Shown in pieces: positions 37,526 to 47,804 of a stretch of 64,000 nucleotides of DNA; position 1 is the first letter of the stretch, and every line of letters begins with the position of its first letter. The notes under the pieces are model-generated. The model did not search any database. It was not told where the DNA came from and saw nothing but the letters and a program-made list of their open reading frames with translations. The stretch comes from Lachnospiraceae bacterium KM106-2 (GTDB lineage Bacteria; Bacillota; Clostridia; Lachnospirales; Lachnospiraceae): contig AP018794.1 in assembly GCA_009731425.1 (NCBI GenBank), positions 1,495,960 through 1,559,959 of the forward strand. The letters run 5' to 3'. Both the position numbers and the translations under genes were made by a program.

Positions 37526-38707
37526 TTACTCTGCTGTTTTCTTATTCCATAAAAGTGCGATCAATAATAAAACCGGGAATACGATAGCTGTGATAATTCC
37601 GACTCTAAGATTACCATTTGCCAGATTCGATACAAATCCGACTAAGGTTGGCCCACTCTGACAGCCAAGGTCTCCCGCTAATGCTAGTAAGGCAAACATT
37701 GCTGTTCCGCCGTACGGTAAGGATGCTGAGGCAATACTAAATGTGCCTGGCCACATAATACCAACAGAAAGTCCGCATAAACCGTAGCCGATCATACCAA
37801 ATATCGGGCTATTCGTAAAGAAGATCACCAAATAACTGACAATACATAAAATACTGCTTAGATACATGAACCTTCTAAGCTCGATCTTATCACCTTTCTT
37901 ACCATACCAAGCTCTACTTGCTCCCATCATAACCGCAAATAATAATGGTCCTGCTAGATCACCAACTGCTTTCACCAAACCTAATGACTTTTCTGCATAA
38001 GCACTCGCCCACTGACTTACTGCTTGTTCACTTGCTCCAGAGCAAACCATCATAAGTAAAAGGAGATAAAAGATCGGTGTCGAAAATAGTCTCTTCACAC
38101 TCCATCCATTTTCCTCTTCCACTAATTTGGCAATCGGTACCTTACGGAACAGAATTCCATTGCAAAGTGGGATCAGTGCCCAAGCGATGGCAAGGATTTT
38201 CCAGTTCTGTATTCCTGCTATGTAGAAGAACACGGTTGATATGATGACGACACCGACATGTCCCCAACAATAAAAAGAATGTAACAGACTCATTGCTGCT
38301 TCCTTTCGCTCGGTTGGACAAGCTTCTACGATCGGGCTGACTAATACTTCGATCAATCCGCCACCAATCGCATAAATAGCTACGGCAAGCAATAATCCCA
38401 TATAAGGATCTGGTAACACCTCTGGTAGAATGGTAAGTCCAACTAGTCCGGCAGCCGCCATTCCATGTGCGATCAAAATAGAAAGACGATATCCAATTTG
38501 ATCAACCAGCTTCACACTGACTAAGTCAATGAGAAGCTGAATACCAAAATTAAACGTTACTAATAAAGTAATCTGATCGAGTGAGATGTGATAGGTCGAT
38601 TGAAAAGTTAAAAATAATAATGGGACAAAATTATTTACGATTGCCTGTACGATATAAGCAATAAAGCACGCATATATGGTTTTATTATATTGTTTATCCT
38701 GATTCAT
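37526..38707 (-). CDS. MFS transporter, FucP/sugar-type
   Basis: A 393-residue 12-helix MFS protein (IYACFIAYIVQAIVNNFVPLLFLTFQ; LLHSFYCWGHVGVVI; AMMGASRAWYGKKG-like loop). The layout resembles the bacterial MFS group fused to or following glycosidases. It follows GH3 by 11 bases, so it may carry the substrate or product of that enzyme. Substrate unknown. Confidence 0.85.
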   Translation of the reverse strand: MNQDKQYNKTIYACFIAYIVQAIVNNFVPLLFLTFQSTYHISLDQITLLVTFNFGIQLLIDLVSVKLVDQIGYRLSILIAHGMAAAGLVGLTILPEVLPDPYMGLLLAVAIYAIGGGLIEVLVSPIVEACPTERKEAAMSLLHSFYCWGHVGVVIISTVFFYIAGIQNWKILAIAWALIPLCNGILFRKVPIAKLVEEENGWSVKRLFSTPIFYLLLLMMVCSGASEQAVSQWASAYAEKSLGLVKAVGDLAGPLLFAVMMGASRAWYGKKGDKIELRRFMYLSSILCIVSYLVIFFTNSPIFGMIGYGLCGLSVGIMWPGTFSIASASLPYGGTAMFALLALAGDLGCQSGPTLVGFVSNLANGNLRVGIITAIVFPVLLLIALLWNKKTAE

Positions 38708-38718
38708 TTGTATCTCCT

Positions 38719-40944
38719 TTAATCTAACTGATATTTCTTACTTCTATCGTCACAGATCACACCATCAAAATTCATTCCATAGGAGAAATCATATGGATGA
38801 CCTTCTGTATCTACATAAGCTTTTATATCAGCTGCTATATCCTCCTTATGAACTTCCACCGTTTCCATGTCCTTTGGTAAACGACAAGGAAGCAGTCCAG
38901 ATGGTGTTACCCTTCCAGTTATGATATCAAGAACTGCTCGTTTCTCCACACCAAATTCCGCTAACATTCCATCTACATAAGGTTCAAATTCTGCTACTAC
39001 TGCTGGATTATTCAGATTAATTACCGCAATAACTGGTTTGCCCTGCATCTTCTCACGAACCATAAGAATATTATCTAAATCGGATTCATTTGCGGCATAG
39101 ACCGTTTTCCCTTGATAACTGCGATTCTTACTTTTCTCTCTAAAATCACCACCTGCAAGACTAACTGTTCTTGCTTTCTTAGCGGTATACGGGCGATACT
39201 GAAGACTGATTGGTAAATAGCCCTCTTCCTCGTTATAAGGATCTGTCATTGGACTATCTAAAAATACAATTCCAACATCTGCATCTTCCGGATTCGAAGT
39301 AACTATAAAATATCTTGATAACACCTGATCATCTACAGGTTTGATTGTCTGAGGCTCATCCATCATGCGGAAGAAGTTCTTCTTCGCCTTTATGGTTCGC
39401 TCCGGAACATATACTTTCACTTTATCTTTGATCGGTAATACATGATCTTTATTCTTTAATAATACAACCGAACGAAGCTGTGCTTCATATCCGGCATCTA
39501 CATATTCCTTACAGCCGACGATCCTTTTACTTTCCATCGGATCCACATAGGGATTCTCGAATAAACCAACTTGAAACATATTTATTAATAGACGCTCTGC
39601 TGATAATTCAAGACGCTTTCTCATTAATTTCTTACCATACTTCTCGCAACCGAATTCATAGGCCTTAAGGATTGGTTCAATCGAAGAATTACCTCCAAAT
39701 TGATCCACACCATTTTCAATGATCTTTAGATGTCTTCTGGCTTCCGTTAATCCATTTTCACCATAACATCTTCCACCAAAGAAATGATCCATATTCGGTG
39801 CAGGATCTGCTGTAATACCCCAATCGGTACAGACAACACCGGAATATTTATATTTTGTACGTAGGAGATCATGAATAATATATTCACTATAAGCATTTCC
39901 CACATTTTCATGGTTTTTCTGATCAATATGATTGCTGATAGTATAATAAGGCATCACTGAAGCTGCTCTCTTCGTTGGGCCATCTAATTGAAATGCTCCC
40001 TCTGTAAATGGTCTAAGATGATTTGTAAACGCATCTCCTGGGTAAACCGCATATGCACCAAATGCATAATGAGCATCCCTTCCGCCTTCTCCGGTTCCTC
40101 CTCCTGGCCAATGTTTTACCATTGTATTTACGCTATCGCTTCCCCATCCATCTATGGAATTTTCTGTTGTCTGCATTCCATCCACATAAGCTTTCACATA
40201 ATCGATCGTGAGATTCGTACTGCCGCCAAATGTATCTTTATAGCGCATCCATCTTGGCTCTGTCGCAAGGTCGATCTGTGGGCCTAGTGCTGTAGTGATT
40301 CCAAGAGCACGATACTCTTTTGCGGCAATTTTAGCGAATTCTTGAACCATGTCTGGATCAAAAAGGGCACTCATTCCCATTCCTTCAGGCCACTTTGATA
40401 CATCCGCACCAGATGACTTGAATTCAGCTGTGGCACTCTCTGCTCCATGTCTTGGATCTGATGAAGTATTCACTGGGATTCCAAATGGAAGGCCTTCTAC
40501 AAATGACTGCATCTCATTATTCCATTTTGCTGCAACCACAGCATCTTTATATTGAAGCGCCAATATATGGCGAATATGTTCCTCTACTAAGAACTCTTTC
40601 AACTGATCACTTAACTCATGATCTTCCTTTCCACTCTCAATGAATGGCTTACCATCATAGGTTGCCTGAAATGGCATCCCTGGTAATGAAGGTACCATCT
40701 GATGAGGCGAATATAACATAAGACCGGCGATTTCTTCTATTGATAACCTCGCTGCCAAATCTTGCGCCCTTTCACCAGGAGATAGCCTCCAATCCTCAAA
40801 AGGCAATAACTCACCGCTTCTTGCAAGATCTTTAAATACATAACCATCCTGCTCAATCAGTGGAATATCTTGATAGCCTAATGTAGCACCTCCCTCATTA
40901 AAAGCGATCTTACAATAGGACTTGTTCTCTATTTTAAATGCCAT
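38719..40944 (-). CDS. GH3 glycoside hydrolase (beta-glucosidase/xylosidase-like)
   Basis: A 741-residue GH3 enzyme. The barrel domain includes LSIEEIAGLMLYSPHQ (about 67), KHWPGGGTGEGGRDAHY (about 265-281) and the nucleophile Asp in GVVCTDWGITADP (about 375). The second sandwich domain runs from about 480 (SVVLLKNKDHVLPI). The C-terminal fibronectin-III domain common in large GH3 proteins is missing. No signal peptide. It is followed closely by an MFS carrier, suggesting an uptake-hydrolysis pair. Exact specificity unknown. Confidence 0.88.
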   Translation of the reverse strand: MAFKIENKSYCKIAFNEGGATLGYQDIPLIEQDGYVFKDLARSGELLPFEDWRLSPGERAQDLAARLSIEEIAGLMLYSPHQMVPSLPGMPFQATYDGKPFIESGKEDHELSDQLKEFLVEEHIRHILALQYKDAVVAAKWNNEMQSFVEGLPFGIPVNTSSDPRHGAESATAEFKSSGADVSKWPEGMGMSALFDPDMVQEFAKIAAKEYRALGITTALGPQIDLATEPRWMRYKDTFGGSTNLTIDYVKAYVDGMQTTENSIDGWGSDSVNTMVKHWPGGGTGEGGRDAHYAFGAYAVYPGDAFTNHLRPFTEGAFQLDGPTKRAASVMPYYTISNHIDQKNHENVGNAYSEYIIHDLLRTKYKYSGVVCTDWGITADPAPNMDHFFGGRCYGENGLTEARRHLKIIENGVDQFGGNSSIEPILKAYEFGCEKYGKKLMRKRLELSAERLLINMFQVGLFENPYVDPMESKRIVGCKEYVDAGYEAQLRSVVLLKNKDHVLPIKDKVKVYVPERTIKAKKNFFRMMDEPQTIKPVDDQVLSRYFIVTSNPEDADVGIVFLDSPMTDPYNEEEGYLPISLQYRPYTAKKARTVSLAGGDFREKSKNRSYQGKTVYAANESDLDNILMVREKMQGKPVIAVINLNNPAVVAEFEPYVDGMLAEFGVEKRAVLDIITGRVTPSGLLPCRLPKDMETVEVHKEDIAADIKAYVDTEGHPYDFSYGMNFDGVICDDRSKKYQLD

Positions 40945-40961
40945 TTACTAACCTCTCTTTC

Positions 40962-41621
40962 TTATAATTCCTCTTTTGTCATCAATAGGATGACTCCGAC
41001 TAAAACAGCTGCTGGACATAAAACTGCGCTAAATCCAGTCATTTTAGTAATCATGGCTCCGATTCCGCCACCAAAGATAAAGATCCCGATGATAGCAAAA
41101 TACTGAAGACTCTTATGAAGTGCTGTCTTATCGCCATTATTTCGATAGTGATATAAATTCTCCGTTGCGCTTCTTAAGTTACCAGTACACATAGTTGTTG
41201 CGTAAGGATTTCCATGAAACCTGCGAAATGCCTCTACTTGTAAAGAGCAGACGAAGGATATGATCGCATTTGCCTCTAAATTCCCACTTTCAGGGATAAA
41301 TGCAACGACAACCAAAGCGATACACTCAAGTAATACAACTAACTGTCTCCAGTGAAAATTAGCCTGATTCTTATATTTAGTTTTAATCACTTCCGCAATG
41401 ATAATTCCAATAAAAAAGGATAATACGGGAATAAAATAAGAGAGTGCTTTATTTAGATTTCGTTCAGAAAGTCCGACTCCAAATAAAACCATGTTACCAG
41501 TCTGGGCATTTGCAAAAACGCCTCCCCTAGTTAGAAATGTATAAGCGTCTAAGAATCCACCCACGAGTGCTAATAGACAACCCGTAATGATGGATTCCGA
41601 CGTTTGTTTTGCTTTCCTCAT
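40962..41621 (-). CDS. YoaK/DUF1275 family membrane protein
   Basis: A 219-residue protein with about six helices. GCLLALVGGFLDAYTFLTRGGVFANAQTGNMV is the diagnostic DUF1275 start, and FHGNPYATTMCTGNLRSA the second conserved block. Function unknown. GAGGTG before ATG 41621 decides the start over the longer reading. Confidence 0.85.
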   Translation of the reverse strand: MRKAKQTSESIITGCLLALVGGFLDAYTFLTRGGVFANAQTGNMVLFGVGLSERNLNKALSYFIPVLSFFIGIIIAEVIKTKYKNQANFHWRQLVVLLECIALVVVAFIPESGNLEANAIISFVCSLQVEAFRRFHGNPYATTMCTGNLRSATENLYHYRNNGDKTALHKSLQYFAIIGIFIFGGGIGAMITKMTGFSAVLCPAAVLVGVILLMTKEEL

Positions 41622-41690
41622 TTGTTTCACCTCGTTAATCATACTGCTAGTGACTATCATAACACAAATGGGGAAAAAGGTCATATATTT

Positions 41691-42785
41691 TTATTCTTGA
41701 AATGTTACATTCGTATCTCCTAACCCGCTATCTAGATTCATCTGATAAGGAGCTGTAGATGGATTCTTTCCATCGATGGAATTATCACCAAGTCCAGTAT
41801 CTGAATGACAGATAAACTGCGAACGAGCCGCATTACAGCCAATGCTGATATCGCCACATCCTACCTTAACTGCAAGATTGCCACGATTCCAACCAGTAAT
41901 ATCAACATCGCCGGTACCACTATCTGCTTTACACTCAGAAGCCGTCGATTCTTTCATCTGAATATCACCAGTACCAACAATAAGTGAAGCATTCTTCATC
42001 TTGATCTGAGTTACTGTGATATCACCAACGGACACATTCAGTCCGACTTCTTCTAACCTCGTTCCTTCTGGTACCGTGATGACAATATAATTGGTTCTTC
42101 GATTGTTATTGTTATTGGTTTGGACTCCACTAGTTTTCGTACTGATCGTTAACACACCATTCTCATTTGTATATTTTGCCGTATAATTAATTCCGCTAAA
42201 TTCAGCATTTACACTATAACTGCTTCCTTTTTTCAATTCACAATCAACTGGAAGATCAGAATCGACTGTTATATGATCAAACTTTTCCATATTCTTCTTC
42301 TCTAACGACATCACTTTTTGCGATCCATTCTTACGTTCCCAGAACCCACTATTAGAAGTCGATTGGTACTTCTTGATATTACTTACTTTGCCGGTGACAC
42401 CGTTCACTAAGAAAGAATATTGCTCCGTTGATGAGATGGATAGTTTTCCCGAATAAACCTTTGTCTTGGAGCCATCCTGATAGATTTCCTTTTCCTTTAA
42501 TGTTACCGTTGCTTTATCAAGGTTACGATCTGTCTTTTGAGAAATTGCATCTTTCGCCCTTTTAATTGCCTCTTCTTGGGTTAGCTTTACATCAGTAGTA
42601 TTGTTATCTTTTACATTTTGTTTTCCTTTTTCCACACTTACAGGTTTTGCAACTCTTACCTTTCTAGTCTCAACCTGATTGAAAGTTTTCTTTTCTTCTC
42701 TCTTAGCCGCTATAAGAAATACTCCTGCACCTGCCGCAAAAATTGCAACCGCTAATCCTAATGTTACTAATGTTTGTTTCTTCAT
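41691..42785 (-). CDS. DUF4097 beta-helix protein with PepSY domain
   Basis: A 364-residue protein. An N-terminal membrane anchor (LVTLGLAVAIFAAGAGVFLIAA) precedes a PepSY-like region (about 68-140; LTQEEAIKRAKDAI, YSFLVNGVTGKVSNIKKY) and a repetitive beta-strand domain (about 165-364; VSVGDITV, GTGDIQM, SGTGDVDI, GCGDIS, GLGDNS, GLGDTNV). DUF4097 proteins accompany envelope-stress two-component systems. It lies just downstream of one here and is probably exported and anchored. Role unknown. Confidence 0.8.
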   Translation of the reverse strand: MKKQTLVTLGLAVAIFAAGAGVFLIAAKREEKKTFNQVETRKVRVAKPVSVEKGKQNVKDNNTTDVKLTQEEAIKRAKDAISQKTDRNLDKATVTLKEKEIYQDGSKTKVYSGKLSISSTEQYSFLVNGVTGKVSNIKKYQSTSNSGFWERKNGSQKVMSLEKKNMEKFDHITVDSDLPVDCELKKGSSYSVNAEFSGINYTAKYTNENGVLTISTKTSGVQTNNNNNRRTNYIVITVPEGTRLEEVGLNVSVGDITVTQIKMKNASLIVGTGDIQMKESTASECKADSGTGDVDITGWNRGNLAVKVGCGDISIGCNAARSQFICHSDTGLGDNSIDGKNPSTAPYQMNLDSGLGDTNVTFQE

Positions 42786-42854
42786 TTTCTTACCTCCTCA
42801 TTTCATATCCTAAGTATAGGTGCTCTTAGTTATTGATTTCTAACGAAAAGGTAA

Positions 42855-44249
42855 TCAAGTGGTAAAATCGCATCGGACGATCGTTCCTTTTCCAAGTACC
42901 GAATCATAATGAATGGATGCTTGATGATATTTTACGATCTGAGTACACAAGGTGACGCCTAATCCGACTCCTCCTACCTTCCTGCTTCTTGCCTTATCCA
43001 CGCGGTAAAACGGCTGCTGAATCTTTTCAAGATCTTCTCTCTTCATTCCAATCCCATCATCTTCTACTTGCAGGAAGGGATGATCTTTATCAGCGAATGT
43101 TACAAGAATATGTCCCCCGTTTGATACCGCCCTCATAGCATTTTCGATCAGATTGGTTAGAAGCATCTCTAACATTTCTTGATTTCCTCTCAAATAGTTT
43201 AATCCATTTTCATAAGTGATCGTTACCTGTTTTTCCTGTGCACGTCGTTCAAAAATATAGCGGATCCGCTCGATCAGTTCATCTACCTTGATCGAATCAT
43301 AGGTAATCTTTTCTTCACGGATAGCCGCTAATGATAACAAGGTATTACTTAACTTTGAGAGTCTCTTAATCTCAGATATGGTATTATCTAAAACCTCAAT
43401 TTTCTCTTCCTCAGGCACTTTCGCCATCTTTAAATATTCTGCATATCCTAAGACTGCTGTAAGAGGTGTTCGAAGTTCATGCGCCATATTATCGATCAGT
43501 TGTTTCTTTGTCTCGTTTTCGACTTCCAATGCTTTTACATTTTTTTCAATACTCTCACTCATCTGGTCAAAGGAACGAGAGAGGATCGCAAACTCATCCT
43601 TCCCTTCTTTCTTCCGTCGATACGAGTAATTTCCATTTGCCACTTCTTTTGTCGCATCAATTAACTGCTGCAGTGGACGTAATAGATGTTTCACCATAAT
43701 AAATAGCGACACCGCAAGTAATATCATCGCCACAAAATCGATCATTAAAAGAAGATGGATCAGCTGTTGTCTTGCTTCCAATACGTTATCAATCGGCATA
43801 GATATGATTACTTTATAGGATTCATATGGGCTTACAAGACAGCCGGATAAATATATAAACGATTTGTTTTTCACTTTCCGGATCACACTCTTTTGTTCTT
43901 TCGCTGTTACAGCAATCTCTGCTCGGTTTCCACTGATTTCTTGTCCGCTATCGCAAAATAGCTCGTCCTCTTTCCAAAGTTCCAGATAGATTCCTTGTTC
44001 TTTATAATACTCTTGATACGTTTGAAAAGATTCTCGTATTGTGGATGCACTCAATTCTTCTTTTGCTGCTAACTCTGCAAAGTTCTGTGCGATGGAAGTG
44101 CTGATAAAATATTGCTCTGATGCCCCTCTTTCCTTTACATGCTTTAACTCTTCCTGGTAGTTCTGATGAATGATCACATACATCGAACCATTAAAGATGA
44201 TCGCAAATAAAAGAAAAACGGATAAAAATGTCTTCTGCCAAAATTTCAT
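42855..44249 (-). CDS. Sensor histidine kinase (HAMP, HisKA)
   Basis: A 464-residue kinase: N-terminal helix (about 6-28), extracytoplasmic domain (about 29-160), second helix (about 165-185), HAMP (about 188-240), HisKA with MAHELRTPLTAVLGYAEYL (about 253-271), and HATPase with LLTNLIENAMRAV, VEDDGIGM, GGVGLGVTL. Four bases behind its response regulator gene. Signal not known; the DUF4097 neighbour suggests an envelope signal. Confidence 0.93.
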   Translation of the reverse strand: MKFWQKTFLSVFLLFAIIFNGSMYVIIHQNYQEELKHVKERGASEQYFISTSIAQNFAELAAKEELSASTIRESFQTYQEYYKEQGIYLELWKEDELFCDSGQEISGNRAEIAVTAKEQKSVIRKVKNKSFIYLSGCLVSPYESYKVIISMPIDNVLEARQQLIHLLLMIDFVAMILLAVSLFIMVKHLLRPLQQLIDATKEVANGNYSYRRKKEGKDEFAILSRSFDQMSESIEKNVKALEVENETKKQLIDNMAHELRTPLTAVLGYAEYLKMAKVPEEEKIEVLDNTISEIKRLSKLSNTLLSLAAIREEKITYDSIKVDELIERIRYIFERRAQEKQVTITYENGLNYLRGNQEMLEMLLTNLIENAMRAVSNGGHILVTFADKDHPFLQVEDDGIGMKREDLEKIQQPFYRVDKARSRKVGGVGLGVTLCTQIVKYHQASIHYDSVLGKGTIVRCDFTT

Positions 44250-44252
44250 CTT

Positions 44253-44900
44253 CTACACCTCTAAGCGATAACCGATCTTATAGACGGTCTTAATCCGCTC
44301 TTCAAATGATAGTTTCTTTCGTAATTTCTGAATATGTACATCGACGGTCTTGGTATCTCCCATATAATCGAAGTCCCAAGCCTTCTCTAATAGCTGCTCT
44401 CTGCTTAGAGCCAGATTTTTATTTTCAATTAACACTTCAAGTACTCTGAATTCCTGCGGCGTCAGTTCTATGATCGCTCCATCTCGCTTCACCGTCTTAC
44501 TTCCCAGATCGATCGTAACCGCGTCGATTTGAATTTCATTTTCCTGATGCTCGTTTCTTCGAAGCACAATATTGATCCTTGCGATCAATTCTAACATCTC
44601 AAATGGTTTAACGATGTAATCTTCTGCTCCTGAAGTAAGTCCTCGAATCTTATCATCCATATTATCCTTGGCCGTCAAAAAGATCGTCGGCGTGTCTTTA
44701 CACTGATCGATCAACTCAAATCCTGATAGATATGGTAACATCACATCTAATAAAATAAGATCAAAAGATTCATTCTTCAGTTTCTCTAATGCTTCTTTTC
44801 CATCATATGCCTGCGTGATCTCATGACCTACTAATGTAAGATTTCGCTTGATCATATCATTGATCATCACTTCGTCATCTACGACTAATATATTTGCCAT
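44253..44900 (-). CDS. OmpR-family response regulator
   Basis: A 215-residue regulator. The receiver has DDE (ILVVDDEVM), phospho-acceptor Asp in LILLDVMLPYLSGFEL (about 50), Thr in PTIFLTAKD and Lys in VKPFE. A winged-helix OmpR domain follows (ALSREQLLEKAWDFDYMGDTKTVDVHIQKLRKKL). ATG 44900 with GAGG nine bases ahead is preferred over 44909. Cotranscribed with the histidine kinase. Confidence 0.95.
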   Translation of the reverse strand: MANILVVDDEVMINDMIKRNLTLVGHEITQAYDGKEALEKLKNESFDLILLDVMLPYLSGFELIDQCKDTPTIFLTAKDNMDDKIRGLTSGAEDYIVKPFEMLELIARINIVLRRNEHQENEIQIDAVTIDLGSKTVKRDGAIIELTPQEFRVLEVLIENKNLALSREQLLEKAWDFDYMGDTKTVDVHIQKLRKKLSFEERIKTVYKIGYRLEV

Positions 44901-44933
44901 TTCTATCACCTCAATTTATTGATCCATTCCAAA

Positions 44934-45623
44934 TTATCTTTCTATATTTGCTTTCTTCTTTAATAAAAATAATCGATCATAATCTTTTGGTGTTTGATAT
45001 GGGACATCTGTATAATCAAGTTCTTCAAACCATGAAGAGAACCATCTTCTCCACTCACTCGTTGAACAGTTTCGCAATCGTAAGAATCCATCTCTTTCAT
45101 ATAAATTATCTTTTATCTTCGTTAACCGGTACTTCTCACTCTCACAATCTTCCATAGAGCCGTTAAGTTTTAGTAAAAAGTATCCACCCTCTTTCAGGAT
45201 ACGAACTAGTTCCATCATCATCTCTTCTGCAACCTCTGCCGGTACAATGTCAAACACGTTTGATACGATAATTCCTCCCATGCTTTTACTAGGAAGTTTC
45301 TTTAACTCCTCAACCCCACCGGCACGAAATTCCAATTTATCATCGCATTGTAAGTATTTCGCTAGCTTTGTGGTGAATGCCATTGTCTTTTCTCCATAGT
45401 CCATTCCAAGACCTGACGTTAACTGATATTCCTTTGCTGCTGCAAATAACATTTCTCCGCATCCACATCCAAAATCGAGTATATCCTTGCTCTCTTTGAT
45501 AAAGCGCTCGAAGATGGGCTGCATCTCCTTCGGAAGACAAAAATCTTCTTCCGTAATTTCTTCGACCTGAACTCCCTCACTTGCTGTATTCCACAGCTCA
45601 TGTGCTATCTCATATTCTTTCAT
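44934..45623 (-). CDS. Class I SAM-dependent methyltransferase
   Basis: A 229-residue methyltransferase with motif I DFGCGCGEMLFAAAKEY (about 74-90), then an acidic residue after LGMDYG and motif post-II in GGIIVSNVFDIVP (about 131). Substrate is not evident; the size and motifs suit small-molecule methylation. GGAG before the ATG. It follows a PPOX-fold protein by 18 bases. Confidence 0.82.
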   Translation of the reverse strand: MKEYEIAHELWNTASEGVQVEEITEEDFCLPKEMQPIFERFIKESKDILDFGCGCGEMLFAAAKEYQLTSGLGMDYGEKTMAFTTKLAKYLQCDDKLEFRAGGVEELKKLPSKSMGGIIVSNVFDIVPAEVAEEMMMELVRILKEGGYFLLKLNGSMEDCESEKYRLTKIKDNLYERDGFLRLRNCSTSEWRRWFSSWFEELDYTDVPYQTPKDYDRLFLLKKKANIER

Positions 45624-45641
45624 GGATTTTTCTCCTTCTTC

Positions 45642-46061
45642 TCATATCGTAAAGTCTTCTGATTTAAAATTACTATAATATCTTCCCTTTTCTGCCGTAA
45701 ACTTAAGAACACAGTAATCGGGATCATTCACACCTTTTTTATAATACATCAAGTCCCCTGTATGCCAGATTCTCTTCTTTGCTTCCTCTGTCTCTAACAC
45801 TTCTACGGTTCCAATCAAACTGACACCTCGAAAGAATCGTCGATCAACAAAATAAATACTCGCCTTTTCATTCTGCTTAAAGCATTTTACTTTATTCGAT
45901 GATGTATTCGTAGAAAACCAGAACGTTGTAATCCCCTCTCGTTCTCTCGGTGCAAGCATCGCTTTCGTAATTGGATATCCTTCCTCATCTACATAGCCGA
46001 TCAATGTCGTCTTTGCCTTATCAATTAGATTACCAATGGTTTTTACTGGATCTCTCATCAT
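45642..46061 (-). CDS. Pyridoxamine 5'-phosphate oxidase family protein
   Basis: A 139-residue split-barrel protein of the general PPOX/flavin-binding family (TTLIGYVDEEGYPITKAMLAP, FWFSTNTSSNKVKCFKQNEKASIYFVD, RGVSLIGTVEVL). Probably binds FMN, F420 or haem; no specific enzyme activity can be assigned. Between the YjbR-type and methyltransferase genes. Confidence 0.8.
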   Translation of the reverse strand: MMRDPVKTIGNLIDKAKTTLIGYVDEEGYPITKAMLAPREREGITTFWFSTNTSSNKVKCFKQNEKASIYFVDRRFFRGVSLIGTVEVLETEEAKKRIWHTGDLMYYKKGVNDPDYCVLKFTAEKGRYYSNFKSEDFTI

Positions 46062-46085
46062 AGTACCACTCCTCCCCTAATTTTA

Positions 46086-46421
46086 CTAACCCTTAGTCAG
46101 TTCATAACTTTCTTCGATCATATTCTTGATCTCTTCTGCAGGGATCGTACCATCGAATATGATGATAGAATTCCAATGTTCCTTATTCAAGTGATATGCT
46201 GGTACCACTGCTGAATAAGCTCTTCGGAAGAAATCTCTAGCATCTGGGGAACACTTCACGTTGATCCATAAATGATCCTCTCTATAAAAGATCCACGCAA
46301 ACACCTTTCTTCCTTTTCGATGACGAATTACCGTCATCTCTGAGCGCTTAAACGGATGATCTTCATAAACATCCTTATACTTCAAGCAGTACGCGATCAC
46401 TTCTTCTCTTGTCTGCATCAT
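46086..46421 (-). CDS. MmcQ/YjbR family protein
   Basis: A 111-residue protein of the MmcQ/YjbR (CyaY-like fold) family (EDHPFKRSEMTVIRHRKGRKVFAWIF, INVKCSPDARDFFRRAY, HLNKEHWNSIIIFDG). Function is unsettled, with DNA binding suggested for some members. Start of a three-gene minus-strand cluster. Confidence 0.85.
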   Translation of the reverse strand: MMQTREEVIAYCLKYKDVYEDHPFKRSEMTVIRHRKGRKVFAWIFYREDHLWINVKCSPDARDFFRRAYSAVVPAYHLNKEHWNSIIIFDGTIPAEEIKNMIEESYELTKG

Positions 46422-46476
46422 CTTACCTCACAAAATTTTACTATTCTTCCATTATACACAGAACTTAACAAAGAAT

Positions 46477-46504
46477 AAAGAGCCTGGCACTAACCAGACT
46501 CTTT
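46477..46504 (-). terminator. Terminator after the MFS efflux gene
   Basis: A 10-bp stem with one mismatch (46477-46487 with 46494-46504). The T-run is better on the plus strand than the minus, so its use by the MFS gene is probable rather than certain. Confidence 0.55.
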
Positions 46505-46516
46505 TTCATTTTATAT

Positions 46517-47794
46517 TTATTTACTTTGTTGTAGGCTTTGTACCGATTTATTATGATATCCCAGTATACTGACCAAGCTTCCCATAATTCCCGTACATAA
46601 GAACATGATCGCCATACCGCTGCCGGAGCCCTTTCCCACAAGAACTTGCAGGAAGTCTGCCAGCTTGCTGCCTGATCCCATCATCGGCTCAAAGACATAG
46701 TCAGCAAGAACGCCTCCTAATATAATTCCAAATGGAATCGTAATATATTGAATTGCATTTCGAACTGCAAAGATTCTTCCCTGCATATTCTGTGGCACAT
46801 TCTCATATAAGATGACCCTTTGTGCTGCCATGATAAATGGAATTGGTATACTTGCAGCCAAGCCAGCGATCGACCAAGCAACTACATTTCGGCCAAGTCC
46901 CATCAGTAGATCCCCCAATAAGAAGGAGATTCCTGCCGAATAGTATATCATCTTTAAATGATTAGTTGACGTCTTTTTTATGCTGACGACCAGACCGCCA
47001 ATGATCCCGCCTGCACCTAACATACCACTTACCAAACCAAATACCGCATTATTTCCTCCAGAACGTGCAAGCAGCATTGGGGATAAGATATTCTCGTAAG
47101 TTAGTCTGGAAAAGAAGTTGATACAGGCCATCGTGATCATGATTCCTAGAATACCTCGATGATATTGTAAAAACTGAAGTCCTTCCTGTAAGCCGTCAAA
47201 CAATTTCTTCTTCGTTACTGATTTTACTTCTATCTTCTCATGAATGGATACTCCAAACCATAAAACGAAAACTGCAAAGAAAAAAGTTATAAGATCGATC
47301 ATGACTACCCCTTGTAACCCTACTACACTAAGCAATCCACCAGCTAACATGGGCGCTGTTACAGTTACTAAATTATCAGAAAAGGATTCTAATCCACTGG
47401 CTCTTTCTTGCTCCTCCATTGGGACCATCATTCCGATGGCAACAGAGGACGCAGGTGATTGAAATGAATTCATAGCACCTTCAATCAGATTCACCAGATA
47501 AATATGCCAAATCTTTAGTCCGCCTGTAACCATAAACACTAATACGACAAAAGAACATGCCGCTGCAAGCGAATCTGAGATCACCATAATTTTCTTCTTA
47601 GAATGACGATCTACAAAGGAACCTGCAAATAAGCTGACTATTATGTATGGTACAAAAGAACAAAAAGTTAATAATGAAACAGTAAGTGCCGACTGAGTCT
47701 CTCCAAACGACCAGATAATTAATGCATACTCCGTCATCGAACTTCCTAATCTTGATACTGCCTGGCTAAACCAGAATACGATATAATCTTTCAT
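46517..47794 (-). CDS. MFS drug-efflux-like transporter (DHA3/MefA-type)
   Basis: A 425-residue 12-helix exporter. WFSQAVSRLGSSMTEYALIIW, FAGSFVDRHSKKKIMVISD (motif A, about 57-75) and the alternating layout resemble the DHA3 group that includes macrolide efflux MefA. It is preceded by a 140-base leader holding two overlapping short ORFs with a good ribosome binding site and several mutually exclusive hairpins. One of these abuts its own GGAG, as in inducible antibiotic-resistance genes. Drug specificity is not shown by the sequence. Confidence 0.85.
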   Translation of the reverse strand: MKDYIVFWFSQAVSRLGSSMTEYALIIWSFGETQSALTVSLLTFCSFVPYIIVSLFAGSFVDRHSKKKIMVISDSLAAACSFVVLVFMVTGGLKIWHIYLVNLIEGAMNSFQSPASSVAIGMMVPMEEQERASGLESFSDNLVTVTAPMLAGGLLSVVGLQGVVMIDLITFFFAVFVLWFGVSIHEKIEVKSVTKKKLFDGLQEGLQFLQYHRGILGIMITMACINFFSRLTYENILSPMLLARSGGNNAVFGLVSGMLGAGGIIGGLVVSIKKTSTNHLKMIYYSAGISFLLGDLLMGLGRNVVAWSIAGLAASIPIPFIMAAQRVILYENVPQNMQGRIFAVRNAIQYITIPFGIILGGVLADYVFEPMMGSGSKLADFLQVLVGKGSGSGMAIMFLCTGIMGSLVSILGYHNKSVQSLQQSK

Positions 47795-47804
47795 CGTCTC
47801 TCTC